Notes: generated from the sequence alone by a model not told the origin. Positions 6,576-13,629 are shown, counted from the stretch's first letter. The stretch is 13,629 bases of DNA from CBDHHC01 sp050633205 (GCA_050633205.1 JBOEGA010000192.1:1-13629), one strand, 5' to 3'. Program-made: numbers and translations.

Positions 6576-6619
6576 ATTGAAAGCTAATTGAATATTATTT
6601 CGTTTGATTGAATCATCAA
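6576..6619. promoter_or_regulatory. ATTGAA repeat cluster and dyad between the LysR and DUF1127 genes
   Basis: Three same-direction ATTGAA copies start at 6576, 6587 and 6607 (steps of 11 and 20 bp, near whole helical turns). The last lies inside a perfect dyad TGATT-G-AATCA (6605-6615), itself within TTGAT-N6-ATCAA (6604-6619). LysR proteins bind a dyad recognition site plus offset activation sites in such divergent regions, so this is the likely operator of the adjacent LysR protein. Confidence 0.45.
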
Positions 6620-6691
6620 TTTGCCGCAATGTCCATTACACACTTAATACATAAGCCACAAACAGGGCGGAAACACCGTCAGGAGAAAGCC

Positions 6692-6973
6692 ATGAACTGC
6701 GATGCACAAAGTTACCGTAAAAATTCATCGGAGCCGCTTGACACTATCAATCAATGGATCAATTCATTGAGGCAGCTGACCGGGAAGTATCTTGAACAAC
6801 AATTGGAAAGAGCTGAAGGACTAAAAGCATCTCGGCATCTATCTCGATTAGACGATCGTATGTTAAAGGATATTGGCTTGATCCGAGCTGATGTTGAACG
6901 TGTAGCACTATCTCAGGCCCCAGAGAAATCTCTGGCGGAACTGGAAATGCGCAAGCATCGAAGAGCTCGGTAA
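6692..6973 (+). CDS. DUF1127 (YjiS-like) small basic protein
   Basis: The 93-residue product carries the DUF1127 motif at about residues 47-71: RHLSRLDDRMLKDIGLIRADVE, where most members have the pattern L-x-x-L-D-D-R-x-L-x-D-I-G-L-x-R. The start at 6692 is given by AGGAGA at 6681-6686; an in-frame ATG at 6608 would add 28 residues but has no binding site and lies in the putative LysR operator. The protein is cytosolic with no signal peptide. Small DUF1127 proteins in other bacteria have been linked to RNA-based regulation and metabolism of phosphate and carbon, but most, including the gammaproteobacterial ones, have no assigned role. Divergent placement suggests control by the LysR protein. 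Confidence 0.85.
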   Translation: MNCDAQSYRKNSSEPLDTINQWINSLRQLTGKYLEQQLERAEGLKASRHLSRLDDRMLKDIGLIRADVERVALSQAPEKSLAELEMRKHRRAR

Positions 6974-6986
6974 ACATTGTCTAAAG

Positions 6987-7037
6987 AACGATTGCTGTTG
7001 TTGAGGTTAAGTCAATCTTAAACAAGCAATCGTTTTT
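6987..7037 (+). terminator. Intrinsic terminator downstream of the DUF1127 gene
   Basis: AACGATTGCT (6987-6996) and AGCAATCGTT (7025-7034) form a perfect 10-bp stem. The 28-nt loop can fold a second small stem, TTAAG/CTTAA (7007-7011, 7017-7021). TTTTT at 7033-7037 follows on the plus strand. On the minus strand the stem is followed only by CTTT, so termination from the GntR gene side would be weaker. Confidence 0.75.
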
Positions 7038-7088
7038 CTCGGCAAACACAAATTAATTACGCAAGAAGTACATAAAAAATAATGGTGC

Positions 7089-7820
7089 TTACTCACCATC
7101 CGGAGTACTAAATCCAACGACTTCAAGTGTAAATTTCTCAACGTAATCAATAAGATTACCGACGGCAGTTTCCGCGAGCTCCGGATTACCCTCAGAGATC
7201 GCTTTCGCAATATCGGAATGTCCTTTGGCCATTAGCTCGAGATTGCCATACTTTTCTTGATTGAGAACCCAAAAACGACGCGACAGACCTTTTACAGATG
7301 TCAGTGCCCTGGCAGCAAACGTATTGTCTGCAGCACTCAGCATTAGAGCAAAGCATTTAGAATCAAGCTCTGTCATCTCCTTTTGACTGCCGGCCTTCGC
7401 GGCAGATTTAAAGCCTTCAGAAATCTCTGCGAACTCAAGCTTTTGTTCCTCATTCGCTCTTTTAGCCGCAGCTCGAGCGATGAGTGTCTCGACGGCTCGC
7501 CTGAGTTCAAGCGAACGAAATTGTTGAGTGAAATCCACGGGGCAGATTTGCGCGCCCCGGCGCGGAACAATGCTGACTAACCCTTCGTCAGACAATCTTT
7601 GAACGGCTGAGCGAACGGAAGCTCTGGTGTGCCCGGAGACTCTAATAAGATCAGATTCAGAGACCCACTGCCCGGGTTCTAAAATACCGTTGACAATCAT
7701 ACGCTCGAGATCGACGAACGCCTCATCTTTCAACTTTGCAGGCTTTTTTAGATTTTGCTCACCTTCCGAACTATTGCTATCCGGCTGAATAAGCATCAAT
7801 ACCCTTTCTTTCGAATCCAC
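7089..7820 (-). CDS. GntR-family regulator with FCD-type effector domain
   Basis: The 243-residue protein has a winged helix at about residues 30-95 (DLERMIVNGILEPGQWVSESDL, TRASVRSAVQRLSDEGLVSIVPRRGA), the classic GntR pattern. An all-helical FCD domain follows at about 100-230 (LELRRAVETLIARAAA and on). FCD domains usually hold a metal bound by one Asp and three His. Here D153 and H201 are visible, but the DxxxFH histidine position reads F-A (A158) and the late His position appears to be N222, so the metal site looks degraded. The start is a GTG at 7820, with AAGGA 7 nt upstream; no in-frame ATG has as good a site. It is divergent from the uptake operon, and the shared intergenic dyad indicates control of both. 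Confidence 0.88.
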   Translation of the reverse strand: MDSKERVLMLIQPDSNSSEGEQNLKKPAKLKDEAFVDLERMIVNGILEPGQWVSESDLIRVSGHTRASVRSAVQRLSDEGLVSIVPRRGAQICPVDFTQQFRSLELRRAVETLIARAAAKRANEEQKLEFAEISEGFKSAAKAGSQKEMTELDSKCFALMLSAADNTFAARALTSVKGLSRRFWVLNQEKYGNLELMAKGHSDIAKAISEGNPELAETAVGNLIDYVEKFTLEVVGFSTPDGE

Positions 7821-7846
7821 ATTCTTTTCCTTCTATTTTGACACCA

Positions 7847-7918
7847 TTATGACATGTTAGAAGAGGTAGTTAACATTTTATTATTGACATGTTACCAATT
7901 ACCTTTAACATGTCATAA
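7847..7918. promoter_or_regulatory. 72-bp symmetric operator: four TGACATGTTA elements between the GntR and uptake genes
   Basis: TTATGACATGTTA at 7847-7859 is repeated as a perfect 13-bp inverted copy at 7906-7918. A third exact 10-bp copy, TGACATGTTA, lies at 7885-7894. A degraded inverted copy, TAACATTTTA, lies at 7871-7880. The two inner elements are placed symmetrically about the same centre (7882.5) as the outer pair. Each left or right pair is TGACATGTTA-N11-TAACAT, with element centres exactly 21 bp apart, and the two pairs are offset by 35 bp. The edges lie 26 nt from the GntR start and 31 nt from the binding-protein start. This is the likely operator array of the GntR protein. Confidence 0.8.
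7884..7911 (+). promoter_or_regulatory. Promoter of the uptake operon embedded in the operator array
   Basis: A perfect -35 TTGACA (7884-7889), a 16-bp spacer and TAACAT (7906-7911, 4 of 6) form a promoter whose two hexamers lie inside the two operator elements, so a bound protein would cover both. The left pair repeats the layout (ATGACA 7849-7854, N16, TAACAT 7871-7876). Because of the dyad, equivalent hexamers also read on the minus strand toward the GntR gene. Confidence 0.6.
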
Positions 7919-7949
7919 AAATAAAAGACAAAACCACCGGAGGAAATCA

Positions 7950-8918
7950 ATGAGAAATATCAAAATTCTGGCACTGTCAGCGACACTGGCCATGACTACA
8001 ACTGTAAACACATTCGCCCAAGAGGTTATTAGAGTCGCTGAACCTAACTGGGCCAGCGGTAGAGCGGTGGCGGGTTTAGTGAAAGTCATCATCGAAGACA
8101 AGCTTGGAGGCAAAGCAGAGCTCGTTCCTGGCACCAATGCCGTGATATTCAAAGCTATGGATCGTGGTAAAGGTGAGATCGATGTTCACCCAGATGTCTG
8201 GCTCCCAAATCAATCCAACTTTACAGACGAATATGTAGATACTAATAAGACTGTGGCACTCAGCGAAGGCAGTTATGAAGGCTTTTCCGCTTTCTGCGCA
8301 CCTAAGGAATTCGCAGCCAAGAACAATATAAAAACTGTTTTCGATCTAGCTACACCTGAGATCGCCAAATTGATGGATCGAGATGGTGATGGAATGGGTG
8401 ATATCTGGGTTGGCGCCCCGGGTTGGGCTTCAACAAAGATTAATACGGTTAAAGTACGCGACTACGGGATTGGCAATTTCTTTACATCAATAGAAGCCGA
8501 AGAAGAAGTTGCGACCGCCTCTATCTCGGATGCTTTGAACAAGAATGAAGGTTACGCATTCTACTGCTATGCGCCGCACTACAATTGGTTCGTGTTCGAC
8601 ATGGTTCGTCTGGAGGAGCCCGCATACGACCCCGCAAAATATGATATGAAACAGCCAGCGGAAGATCCAAAGTGGTTTGAAAACTCGAAAGTGACCACGG
8701 GAGACAAGCCAAAAACTATCCACGTAGCTTACTCTAAATCATTGAATCAAAGGTCGCCTTCAGTTGCTTCGTTTCTATCAAAGATTGATTTGGATACCGA
8801 CACTGTAAACAATTTCACGCACGAAATCGTTGTCAAAAAACGAACCAGTGAAGAAGTTGCTCGTGAGTGGGTTGCTTCAAACTTCGACCGTGTCGATGGC
8901 TGGTTGGGTCTTAAGTAA
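7950..8918 (+). CDS. Periplasmic substrate-binding protein, glycine betaine/choline type (ProX/OpuAC family)
   Basis: The 322-residue product has a signal peptide (residues 1-23, TFA before Q24) and the OpuAC-type fold. It opens with EPNWASGRAVAGLVK, continues with IDVHPDVWLPNQ and later GAPGWAST and YCYAPHYNWFV. Tryptophans W34, W84, W153, W159 and W213 are candidates for the aromatic cage that holds a quaternary ammonium group in this family. Residues 143-151 (DRDGDGMGD) look like an EF-hand-type calcium loop. GGAGG at 7939-7943, 6 nt before the ATG, fixes the start. It is the first gene of the operon with a ProV-type ATPase and a ProW-type permease. The ligand could be a betaine, choline, carnitine or an N-substituted derivative; the sequence does not decide. 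Confidence 0.9.
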   Translation: MRNIKILALSATLAMTTTVNTFAQEVIRVAEPNWASGRAVAGLVKVIIEDKLGGKAELVPGTNAVIFKAMDRGKGEIDVHPDVWLPNQSNFTDEYVDTNKTVALSEGSYEGFSAFCAPKEFAAKNNIKTVFDLATPEIAKLMDRDGDGMGDIWVGAPGWASTKINTVKVRDYGIGNFFTSIEAEEEVATASISDALNKNEGYAFYCYAPHYNWFVFDMVRLEEPAYDPAKYDMKQPAEDPKWFENSKVTTGDKPKTIHVAYSKSLNQRSPSVASFLSKIDLDTDTVNNFTHEIVVKKRTSEEVAREWVASNFDRVDGWLGLK

Positions 8919-8937
8919 ACACTCCCTCTTCGCAGGC

Positions 8938-8970
8938 CACTGGCGTTTGATCTCCCTTTAGACGCCAGTG
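8938..8970 (+). repeat. Stem-loop between binding-protein and ATPase genes
   Basis: CACTGGCGT (8938-8946) and ACGCCAGTG (8962-8970) pair perfectly over 9 bp, extendable by a G-U and an A-U pair, around an 11-nt loop. No T-run follows, so transcription should continue. Such intercistronic hairpins after binding-protein genes commonly protect the upstream mRNA and let the binding protein be made in excess of the membrane parts. Confidence 0.7.
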
Positions 8971-9034
8971 ATATTACAACCAGGATTATGCACTACTATT
9001 TGCGCTTCTCTGCAGACGCAGCCAGGGGGTCGGT

Positions 9035-10114
9035 TTGTCTACGCATCAAAAAAAGGAAGACCATTCAGATCCGGTTATTGATCTCGCCGGTGTCTGGAAA
9101 ATTTTCGGAACGCAACAAGAGCTAGCGATGGAAGCCATCCAGAGGGAAGGTCTGTCAAAAGCTGAAGTTTTAGATCAATACAACTGCGTGGTAGGTGTCG
9201 CTGATGCCACATTTCAAGTCAAACGTGGTGAAATATTCTGCATTATGGGCCTTTCAGGCAGCGGAAAATCCACCCTTGTTCGGCACGTTAATCGACTACT
9301 TAAGCCAACTGCTGGACAGGTAAAAGTGAGCGGTGTAGATATAATGTCGCTAAACGAAAAGGAGCTACTTAAAGTACGCAACGAACACATTGCTATGGTG
9401 TTTCAAAACTTTGGTCTTCTACCTCACCGCTCAGTTCGTGACAATGTTGCGATGCCGCTAGAAATTCGAGGTCTGTCTCAAAATGCCCGTTGGAAAGCAG
9501 CGGAAGAAGCGTTAGCCCTGGTTGAACTCTCTGAGTGGAAAGACAAATTTGCCCATGAACTATCTGGTGGCATGCAACAGCGAGTGGGGCTTGCACGAGC
9601 GATTGCTGCCGATGCTGAAGTTCTATTAATGGATGAGCCTTTCAGCGCATTAGATCCGTTAATACGGCGCCAATTGCAAGACGAGTTTATCCGTCTGGCC
9701 AAGAAGATGAATAAAACCACGCTATTTATCACGCATGATTTAGAAGAAGCTGTTCGTATAGGTGACCGCATAGCTGTCATGAAAGACGGCATCATTGTTC
9801 AAACTGGTACACCAGAACAAATCATCATGAACCCTGCTGACGATTATGTCATGGACTTTGTTGCTGGTATCTCTCGCATAAACCTTATACGTGCACACAG
9901 CCTTGCCAGTTCGCTCGAAGAACACGAAGCAAAATACGGTGAACTGCCGAAGGACGTTCTGTCCGTATCTGGCAATGACACATTACGTCAAATCATCGTC
10001 AAGTCCTCCGATTGGGACGGCGCCATACTCGTGCAAGACGACGACCTTGGAACCATGGGTGTGATTACGAAAAACGATATCTTGAATGGCGTAATTATGG
10101 GGACAGAAGACTAA
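9035..10114 (+). CDS. ABC transporter ATP-binding protein, glycine betaine type (ProV-like)
   Basis: This 359-residue ATPase shows every expected motif: Walker A GLSGSGKST (72-80), Q-loop Q124, signature LSGGMQQR (176-183), Walker B VLLMDEP (196-202) and H-loop H234. An N-terminal ProV-type lead (WKIFG, then a helix with EAIQREGLSKAEVL) precedes the domain, as in ProV/OpuAA. After about 285 a single CBS-like repeat is visible (about 306-356) instead of the usual pair. CBS modules in OpuA sense ionic strength, so the osmotic gating may be altered. The start is a TTG at 9035 with AGGGGG (9024-9029) 5 nt upstream. The frame is closed by a stop at 8969-8971 and contains no ATG or GTG before it. 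The gene ends in TAATG with the permease. Confidence 0.92.
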   Translation: MSTHQKKEDHSDPVIDLAGVWKIFGTQQELAMEAIQREGLSKAEVLDQYNCVVGVADATFQVKRGEIFCIMGLSGSGKSTLVRHVNRLLKPTAGQVKVSGVDIMSLNEKELLKVRNEHIAMVFQNFGLLPHRSVRDNVAMPLEIRGLSQNARWKAAEEALALVELSEWKDKFAHELSGGMQQRVGLARAIAADAEVLLMDEPFSALDPLIRRQLQDEFIRLAKKMNKTTLFITHDLEEAVRIGDRIAVMKDGIIVQTGTPEQIIMNPADDYVMDFVAGISRINLIRAHSLASSLEEHEAKYGELPKDVLSVSGNDTLRQIIVKSSDWDGAILVQDDDLGTMGVITKNDILNGVIMGTED

Positions 10115-11616
10115 TGACTTCGACTATAGAGATAACACCCTCCTATGATACCGACGTTAAGGAATTTGTTTCAGTAAATGAGCGCTACTATGAAACACAA
10201 TTCAAAACTATTGGTGAAAAATACGGATTCGCCTTCACTTGGAACTGGGCAGCATTCCTTTTAGGTTCGATCTGGTACGGGATGCGCAGCCTGTGGTTCT
10301 ACTACTTGCCATTTGTAGCCTTAGAAACCCTTGCTGTCGTTCAGTTGGCTCGCGGTATCTGGGGTGATCTGGGCGCGCCCATTCTTGCTCGTTTGCCAGG
10401 CATCGAGGCCACACTCAAATCAAGATACGAGCAATTGGCTGAAGCTAAAAAAAATGCTCCCGATAGCGTAGCTGGATTTGAAAATGCTATCGCCTCGCTG
10501 GAAGGTGCAGTAGAGGCTATCAAAGCGGACGCCGCTGCTGCAAATGCCACCTCCACACAACTTATCCTGATTGGCTTTATTGCGTTGCTAATCATTAAAA
10601 CAACGCAGGCTATATTGGCAAATCCAGCCTTGCAAGCTCGTTTTGCGCGATGGTTATCTGATCGTACTTTGGGCTCTGGATTGAATACCCAAAAAATGGC
10701 GTTAGCATTTACCCTGACGTTGGTGACTTATGTCACTTGCTCTTTAAAGTTCGGTTTTCCAAATTCCTTTCCTGCATTGCTCACGTTTCCTGCTGATCCA
10801 CAGATACAAATCTCTGTCGCTAGTGCGATAAAGTCCTGGATGGCAGGTGCTGCAGTTAGCTCGGAATGGTTTTTTGATGGATTAACCTATGCAATCCGCA
10901 ACGTACTAGACGCATTGGAGACAATTTTCGTTGAAACACCCTGGCCGGTTATGTGCGGCTTTATCCTGCTTCTCACAGGTCTTTCTGCGGGATGGCGAGC
11001 TTCTATTTTTACCGGAGCCGGACTTGCTTATCTTGGTTATCTCGGATTTTGGGACAAAAGCATGCAAACGTTGGCCTTGCTCGGTACTGCAGCGTGCATC
11101 TCGATTACCTTAGGTATTCCGCTAGGCATCGCCTGCGCTCGCAGCACACGACTTTATTCAGTAGTCCGCCCCATCTTGGATTTCATGCAGACCATGCCTG
11201 CTTTTGTTTACCTCATCCCCGTCATTGCGTTTTTCGGAACAGGCAAGCCTGCAGCGATTATCGCAACTATGATATTTGGAGGATCGCCGGTCGTACGATT
11301 AACAGTTTTAGGTCTTCGAGGTGTGCCGGAACATGTCAGGGAAGCAGCTATGGCCTTCGGTGCAAATAAACGCTATCTGCTCTGGAAAGTTGACATACCG
11401 CTGGCAATGCCCTCGATCATGGCAGGGATAAATCAAACAATCCTACTAAGCCTGGCGATGGTGGTAATTGCTTCTTTGATTGGTGCAAAGGGTCTCGGTC
11501 AGGATGTACTCGAAGCGTTGCAATATGCATCTGAAGGACAAGGTATTCTAGCGGGTTTGGCAATTTTATTCTGCGCCATGATTCTTGATCGTATTATACA
11601 AGGCAAACGGAGATAA
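10114..11616 (+). CDS. ABC transporter permease, ProW-like, with a long N-terminal membrane extension
   Basis: The 500-residue protein combines two parts. Residues about 275-500 are a BPD-type permease with several membrane helices and the EAA loop (VREAAMAFGANKRYLLWKVDIPLAMP, about 408-433) that docks to the ATPase. Residues 1-240 are unusual: a soluble start, then a hydrophobic segment FTWNWAAFLLGSIWYGMRSLWFYYLPF (41-67) resembling DUF2628 small membrane proteins, an Ala/Glu-rich probable coiled coil (about 95-147) and further membrane helices near 148-166 and 195-212. ProW of E. coli has only a short N-terminal tail. The ATG overlaps the ATPase stop (TAATG), so translation is coupled and the ORF's earlier in-frame ATG at 10012 is rejected. 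It forms the membrane pore of the uptake system. Confidence 0.9.
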   Translation: MTSTIEITPSYDTDVKEFVSVNERYYETQFKTIGEKYGFAFTWNWAAFLLGSIWYGMRSLWFYYLPFVALETLAVVQLARGIWGDLGAPILARLPGIEATLKSRYEQLAEAKKNAPDSVAGFENAIASLEGAVEAIKADAAAANATSTQLILIGFIALLIIKTTQAILANPALQARFARWLSDRTLGSGLNTQKMALAFTLTLVTYVTCSLKFGFPNSFPALLTFPADPQIQISVASAIKSWMAGAAVSSEWFFDGLTYAIRNVLDALETIFVETPWPVMCGFILLLTGLSAGWRASIFTGAGLAYLGYLGFWDKSMQTLALLGTAACISITLGIPLGIACARSTRLYSVVRPILDFMQTMPAFVYLIPVIAFFGTGKPAAIIATMIFGGSPVVRLTVLGLRGVPEHVREAAMAFGANKRYLLWKVDIPLAMPSIMAGINQTILLSLAMVVIASLIGAKGLGQDVLEALQYASEGQGILAGLAILFCAMILDRIIQGKRR

Positions 11617-11619
11617 AAC

Positions 11620-11976
11620 ATGACAGTAACAGTTGCATTATTCATCAAATACGAAAATGATAAAAAATCAGAAATGTTGCTGAGTCCAAGTGATCGGGCG
11701 GCAGTTTCTGAAAAGGCTGTCGGCGCCATGGGTGGAAAGTTGCTCTATGCATATGGTACTTGTGGCGAATTCGATATGATGTTCGTTTACGAAATGCCGG
11801 ATATGACCTCAGTAGCGGCTAATATGATGCTGGCAGATGCCACCGGTATGTCGAAATACCACAAAATTATCCCTTTGTTCAGCAACGAGGAATTTATGGC
11901 AGCACAAAACAAGGCAGGAAAAATGCGCGACAGCTATTCTGCAGTGACTAAAAGCGCAACGGCGGATACCGAATGA
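11620..11976 (+). CDS. GYD-domain protein
   Basis: The 118-residue protein has the GYD-domain pattern: an N-terminal beta strand (TVALFIKYEND), a helix (EKAVGAMGGKLLYAYGTCG) and GEFD at 49-52 in place of the usual GEYD/GxYD, then a helix and MSKYHKIIPLFSNEEF. GYD proteins are small ferredoxin-like-fold proteins with no established activity. GGAG at 11609-11612, 7 nt before the ATG and overlapping the permease end, supports the start. It lies 3 nt after the permease and its stop overlaps the amidohydrolase start (ATGA), so the three are tightly co-expressed. A ligand-handling or accessory role in the pathway is inferred only from this position. Confidence 0.82.
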   Translation: MTVTVALFIKYENDKKSEMLLSPSDRAAVSEKAVGAMGGKLLYAYGTCGEFDMMFVYEMPDMTSVAANMMLADATGMSKYHKIIPLFSNEEFMAAQNKAGKMRDSYSAVTKSATADTE

Positions 11977-13595
11977 CAGAACTGTTGTTCTACGGCGGGC
12001 ATATTATCACCGTCGACGACTCAATATTTACACCTGAGGCGGTTGCTGTTAAGGACGCAAAGATTGCATTCGTTGGATCTATCAGCCAAGCGCAGAACGT
12101 GCTCTCTTCAGAGGCCCGCCGAATTGATCTGAAGGGTTCAGTTCTATTACCTGGATTCATCGATGCACACTCCCATCCGCTTTGGGCCGCAAAGACAAGA
12201 GGCAATCCTGTTGTAGATGTCAGAGCAGAAACAGTGCCGACATACGCAGCGTTACTGGCGAAAATCCGTCGTCGTGTGGCAGTCTCTGAGCCCGGTGAGT
12301 ATTTGCTGTTTTTTGGACTTGATGCTCAGCTTCATCCAGACATGGAATCTCCCAGCCGCGATCAGCTGGATAAAATCGCACCAAACAACCCAGTCGGCAT
12401 TCAGACATCCAATTGTCATGCGCTTTTTATGAATTCTGCAGGGTTTAATGCATGTGGAATCGATGAAAACTTCGAGACGCCAACTGGCAGTATCATAGAG
12501 CGAGATGCGAGTAATCGACCAACTGGCAAGATTGCTGAATCGATAACCTGGCGAGCGCTAGAGACTTTCTATGATGCTTGGGGTGATGTCAGGTTAGCAG
12601 AAGGTTTTGAAGCATCTATTAATGAATTCATTCAAAACGGCATTACAGCTACAACAGAACATCTCTATATGCCGTACTATAAGGCGTATTATCAGAACGC
12701 CCTGAACCGCGACTGGCCAATGCCGCGAATTGCGGCCTACCAACAGGCAACAACTTCAGATATGGCTGTTGAAAAAGTATCATTGGGAGACGACCGTCTC
12801 TGGATGGCAGGTGTTAAAATACATGCCGACGGCTCTCCGTTCATCGGTAATATCTGGCTTACACAACCTTACCTGGAAAACGATATTACGCTGAAGCGAA
12901 TGGATTTAAAACCTGGGCATACCGGTTCGTTGAATTACCCTCAGGACTATTTCGATGAAATGGTACGGAACTATTTTTCTCAAGGCTGGCAAATGACTAT
13001 TCACACCCAGGGTGACCGAACCATCGATATGGTTCTGGACCTCATCGAGGACATACTAACGGAGTCACCTCGCCCAGACCATCGCTTCCGACTTGAACAC
13101 TGTGCCTTGATGCGGAGTGATCAGATAGAACGCGCGCAAAATCTTGGAGTGATATGCAGTTTCTTTATCAATCATATCACCCATTGGGGAGGCCCTATTG
13201 AAGATGCGCTGTTTGGGCCAGAGCGTGCTGCGCACTACATGCCAGCAGGTGGCGCGGTTAAAGCGGGTATGCGAATAAGTCTGCATGCAGATACTCCTAT
13301 GACAGACCCGTCAGCCCTTGAGCTGATGAAAGCCGGAATCACACGACAGACAAATGATGGTCGCTGCCTCGGAAAAGATGAATGCCTCGACGCCATATCA
13401 GCCTTACGTTCAGTCACAATTGATGCGGCCTATCAGATAGGGATGGAAGATAAACTGGGATCAATCTCGGTCGGGAAGCATGCTGACTTTGTCATTCTTG
13501 AAGACAATCCACTGGAAACCGAGGCGAAAAGTATCGCCGACATTAAAGTGATCTCAACGTATATTGCCGGTGAACAGGTTTGGCACAATGCTTAA
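11973..13595 (+). CDS. YtcJ-like metal-dependent amidohydrolase (Amidohydro_3, COG1574)
   Basis: The 540-residue enzyme belongs to the amidohydrolase superfamily. It shows H66-S-H68 after the first strand (GFIDAHSHP), the YtcJ-type segment GVKIHADGSP (280-289), H344 (MTIHTQGD), H376 (RLEHCALM) and D440 (SLHADTPM), then the C-terminal ISVGKHADFVILEDNP typical of these enzymes. Together these give the expected metal-binding and catalytic set. Relatives hydrolyse C-N bonds of amides; N-substituted formamide deformylase belongs to this family. There is no signal peptide, so it acts in the cytoplasm on an imported compound. The ATG overlaps the GYD stop (ATGA). It is the last gene seen in the operon; only 34 bases follow, with no terminator visible. 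The precise substrate is unknown. Confidence 0.9.
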   Translation: MTELLFYGGHIITVDDSIFTPEAVAVKDAKIAFVGSISQAQNVLSSEARRIDLKGSVLLPGFIDAHSHPLWAAKTRGNPVVDVRAETVPTYAALLAKIRRRVAVSEPGEYLLFFGLDAQLHPDMESPSRDQLDKIAPNNPVGIQTSNCHALFMNSAGFNACGIDENFETPTGSIIERDASNRPTGKIAESITWRALETFYDAWGDVRLAEGFEASINEFIQNGITATTEHLYMPYYKAYYQNALNRDWPMPRIAAYQQATTSDMAVEKVSLGDDRLWMAGVKIHADGSPFIGNIWLTQPYLENDITLKRMDLKPGHTGSLNYPQDYFDEMVRNYFSQGWQMTIHTQGDRTIDMVLDLIEDILTESPRPDHRFRLEHCALMRSDQIERAQNLGVICSFFINHITHWGGPIEDALFGPERAAHYMPAGGAVKAGMRISLHADTPMTDPSALELMKAGITRQTNDGRCLGKDECLDAISALRSVTIDAAYQIGMEDKLGSISVGKHADFVILEDNPLETEAKSIADIKVISTYIAGEQVWHNA

Positions 13596-13629
13596 CAGCT
13601 CTCTTCCACGCATCCCCATTGTGACGATC

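Noticed and set aside
6604..6619. FNR box TTGAT...ATCAA
   Set aside because: The half-sites are 6 bp apart instead of the required 4; the perfect inner dyad fits a LysR site better.
7854..7949. Upstream in-frame ATG at 7854 as start of the binding protein
   Set aside because: It lies within the operator array, lacks a ribosome binding site and would put 32 non-signal residues before a clear signal peptide; GGAGG marks 7950.
8988..8990. ATG upstream of the ATPase gene as its start
   Set aside because: It is out of frame with the ATPase; the only start in frame after the preceding stop is the TTG at 9035.

Overview
The window looks like a chromosomal segment of a Gammaproteobacterium. The main reasons are an LpoB-type activator of PBP1b next to a COG3014-family lipoprotein, an LrhA/HexA-like LysR regulator divergent from a small DUF1127 protein, and a textbook CRP box. 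Base composition looks moderate and slightly AT-leaning by eye. Two unresolved bases (NN at 4121-4122) that break a reading frame suggest a draft or metagenome-derived assembly. The betaine-type uptake genes would suit a marine or saline heterotroph, but that is inference.

Left part (1-3255): a CxxC carboxymuconolactone decarboxylase/AhpD-like protein, cut by the window edge, is divergent from an HxlR regulator, and two matching 15-bp dyads lie between them. After a 560-bp stretch with no gene come a secreted lytic transglycosylase and a three-cluster iron-sulfur protein (one divergent 4Fe-4S domain plus two CDGSH domains). Beyond it, on the minus strand, a perfect CRP consensus, a -10-like hexamer at class II spacing and a strong intrinsic terminator outline a possible small RNA of about 68 nt.

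Middle part (3256-7088): a minus-strand cell-envelope operon runs lpoB-like, COG3014 lipoprotein, VOC-family protein. The last two overlap by ATGA, and the COG3014 gene is split only by the NN. Upstream of lpoB are a perfect TATAAT and a direct repeat in the -35 region. Next come the LrhA-like LysR gene and the divergent DUF1127 gene, with ATTGAA repeats and a dyad between them, then a terminator.

Right part (7089-13595) is the most interesting region. A GntR/FCD regulator is divergent from a five-gene plus-strand operon: ProX/OpuAC-type binding protein, ProV-type ATPase, ProW-type permease with an unusual N-terminal membrane extension of about 240 residues, GYD-domain protein and YtcJ-like amidohydrolase. 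The intergenic region is a 72-bp dyad carrying four copies of a TGACATGTTA element, and these coincide with the promoter hexamers. The layout suggests a regulated system that imports a quaternary-amine-like compound and hydrolyses it. The substrate cannot be read from the sequence.
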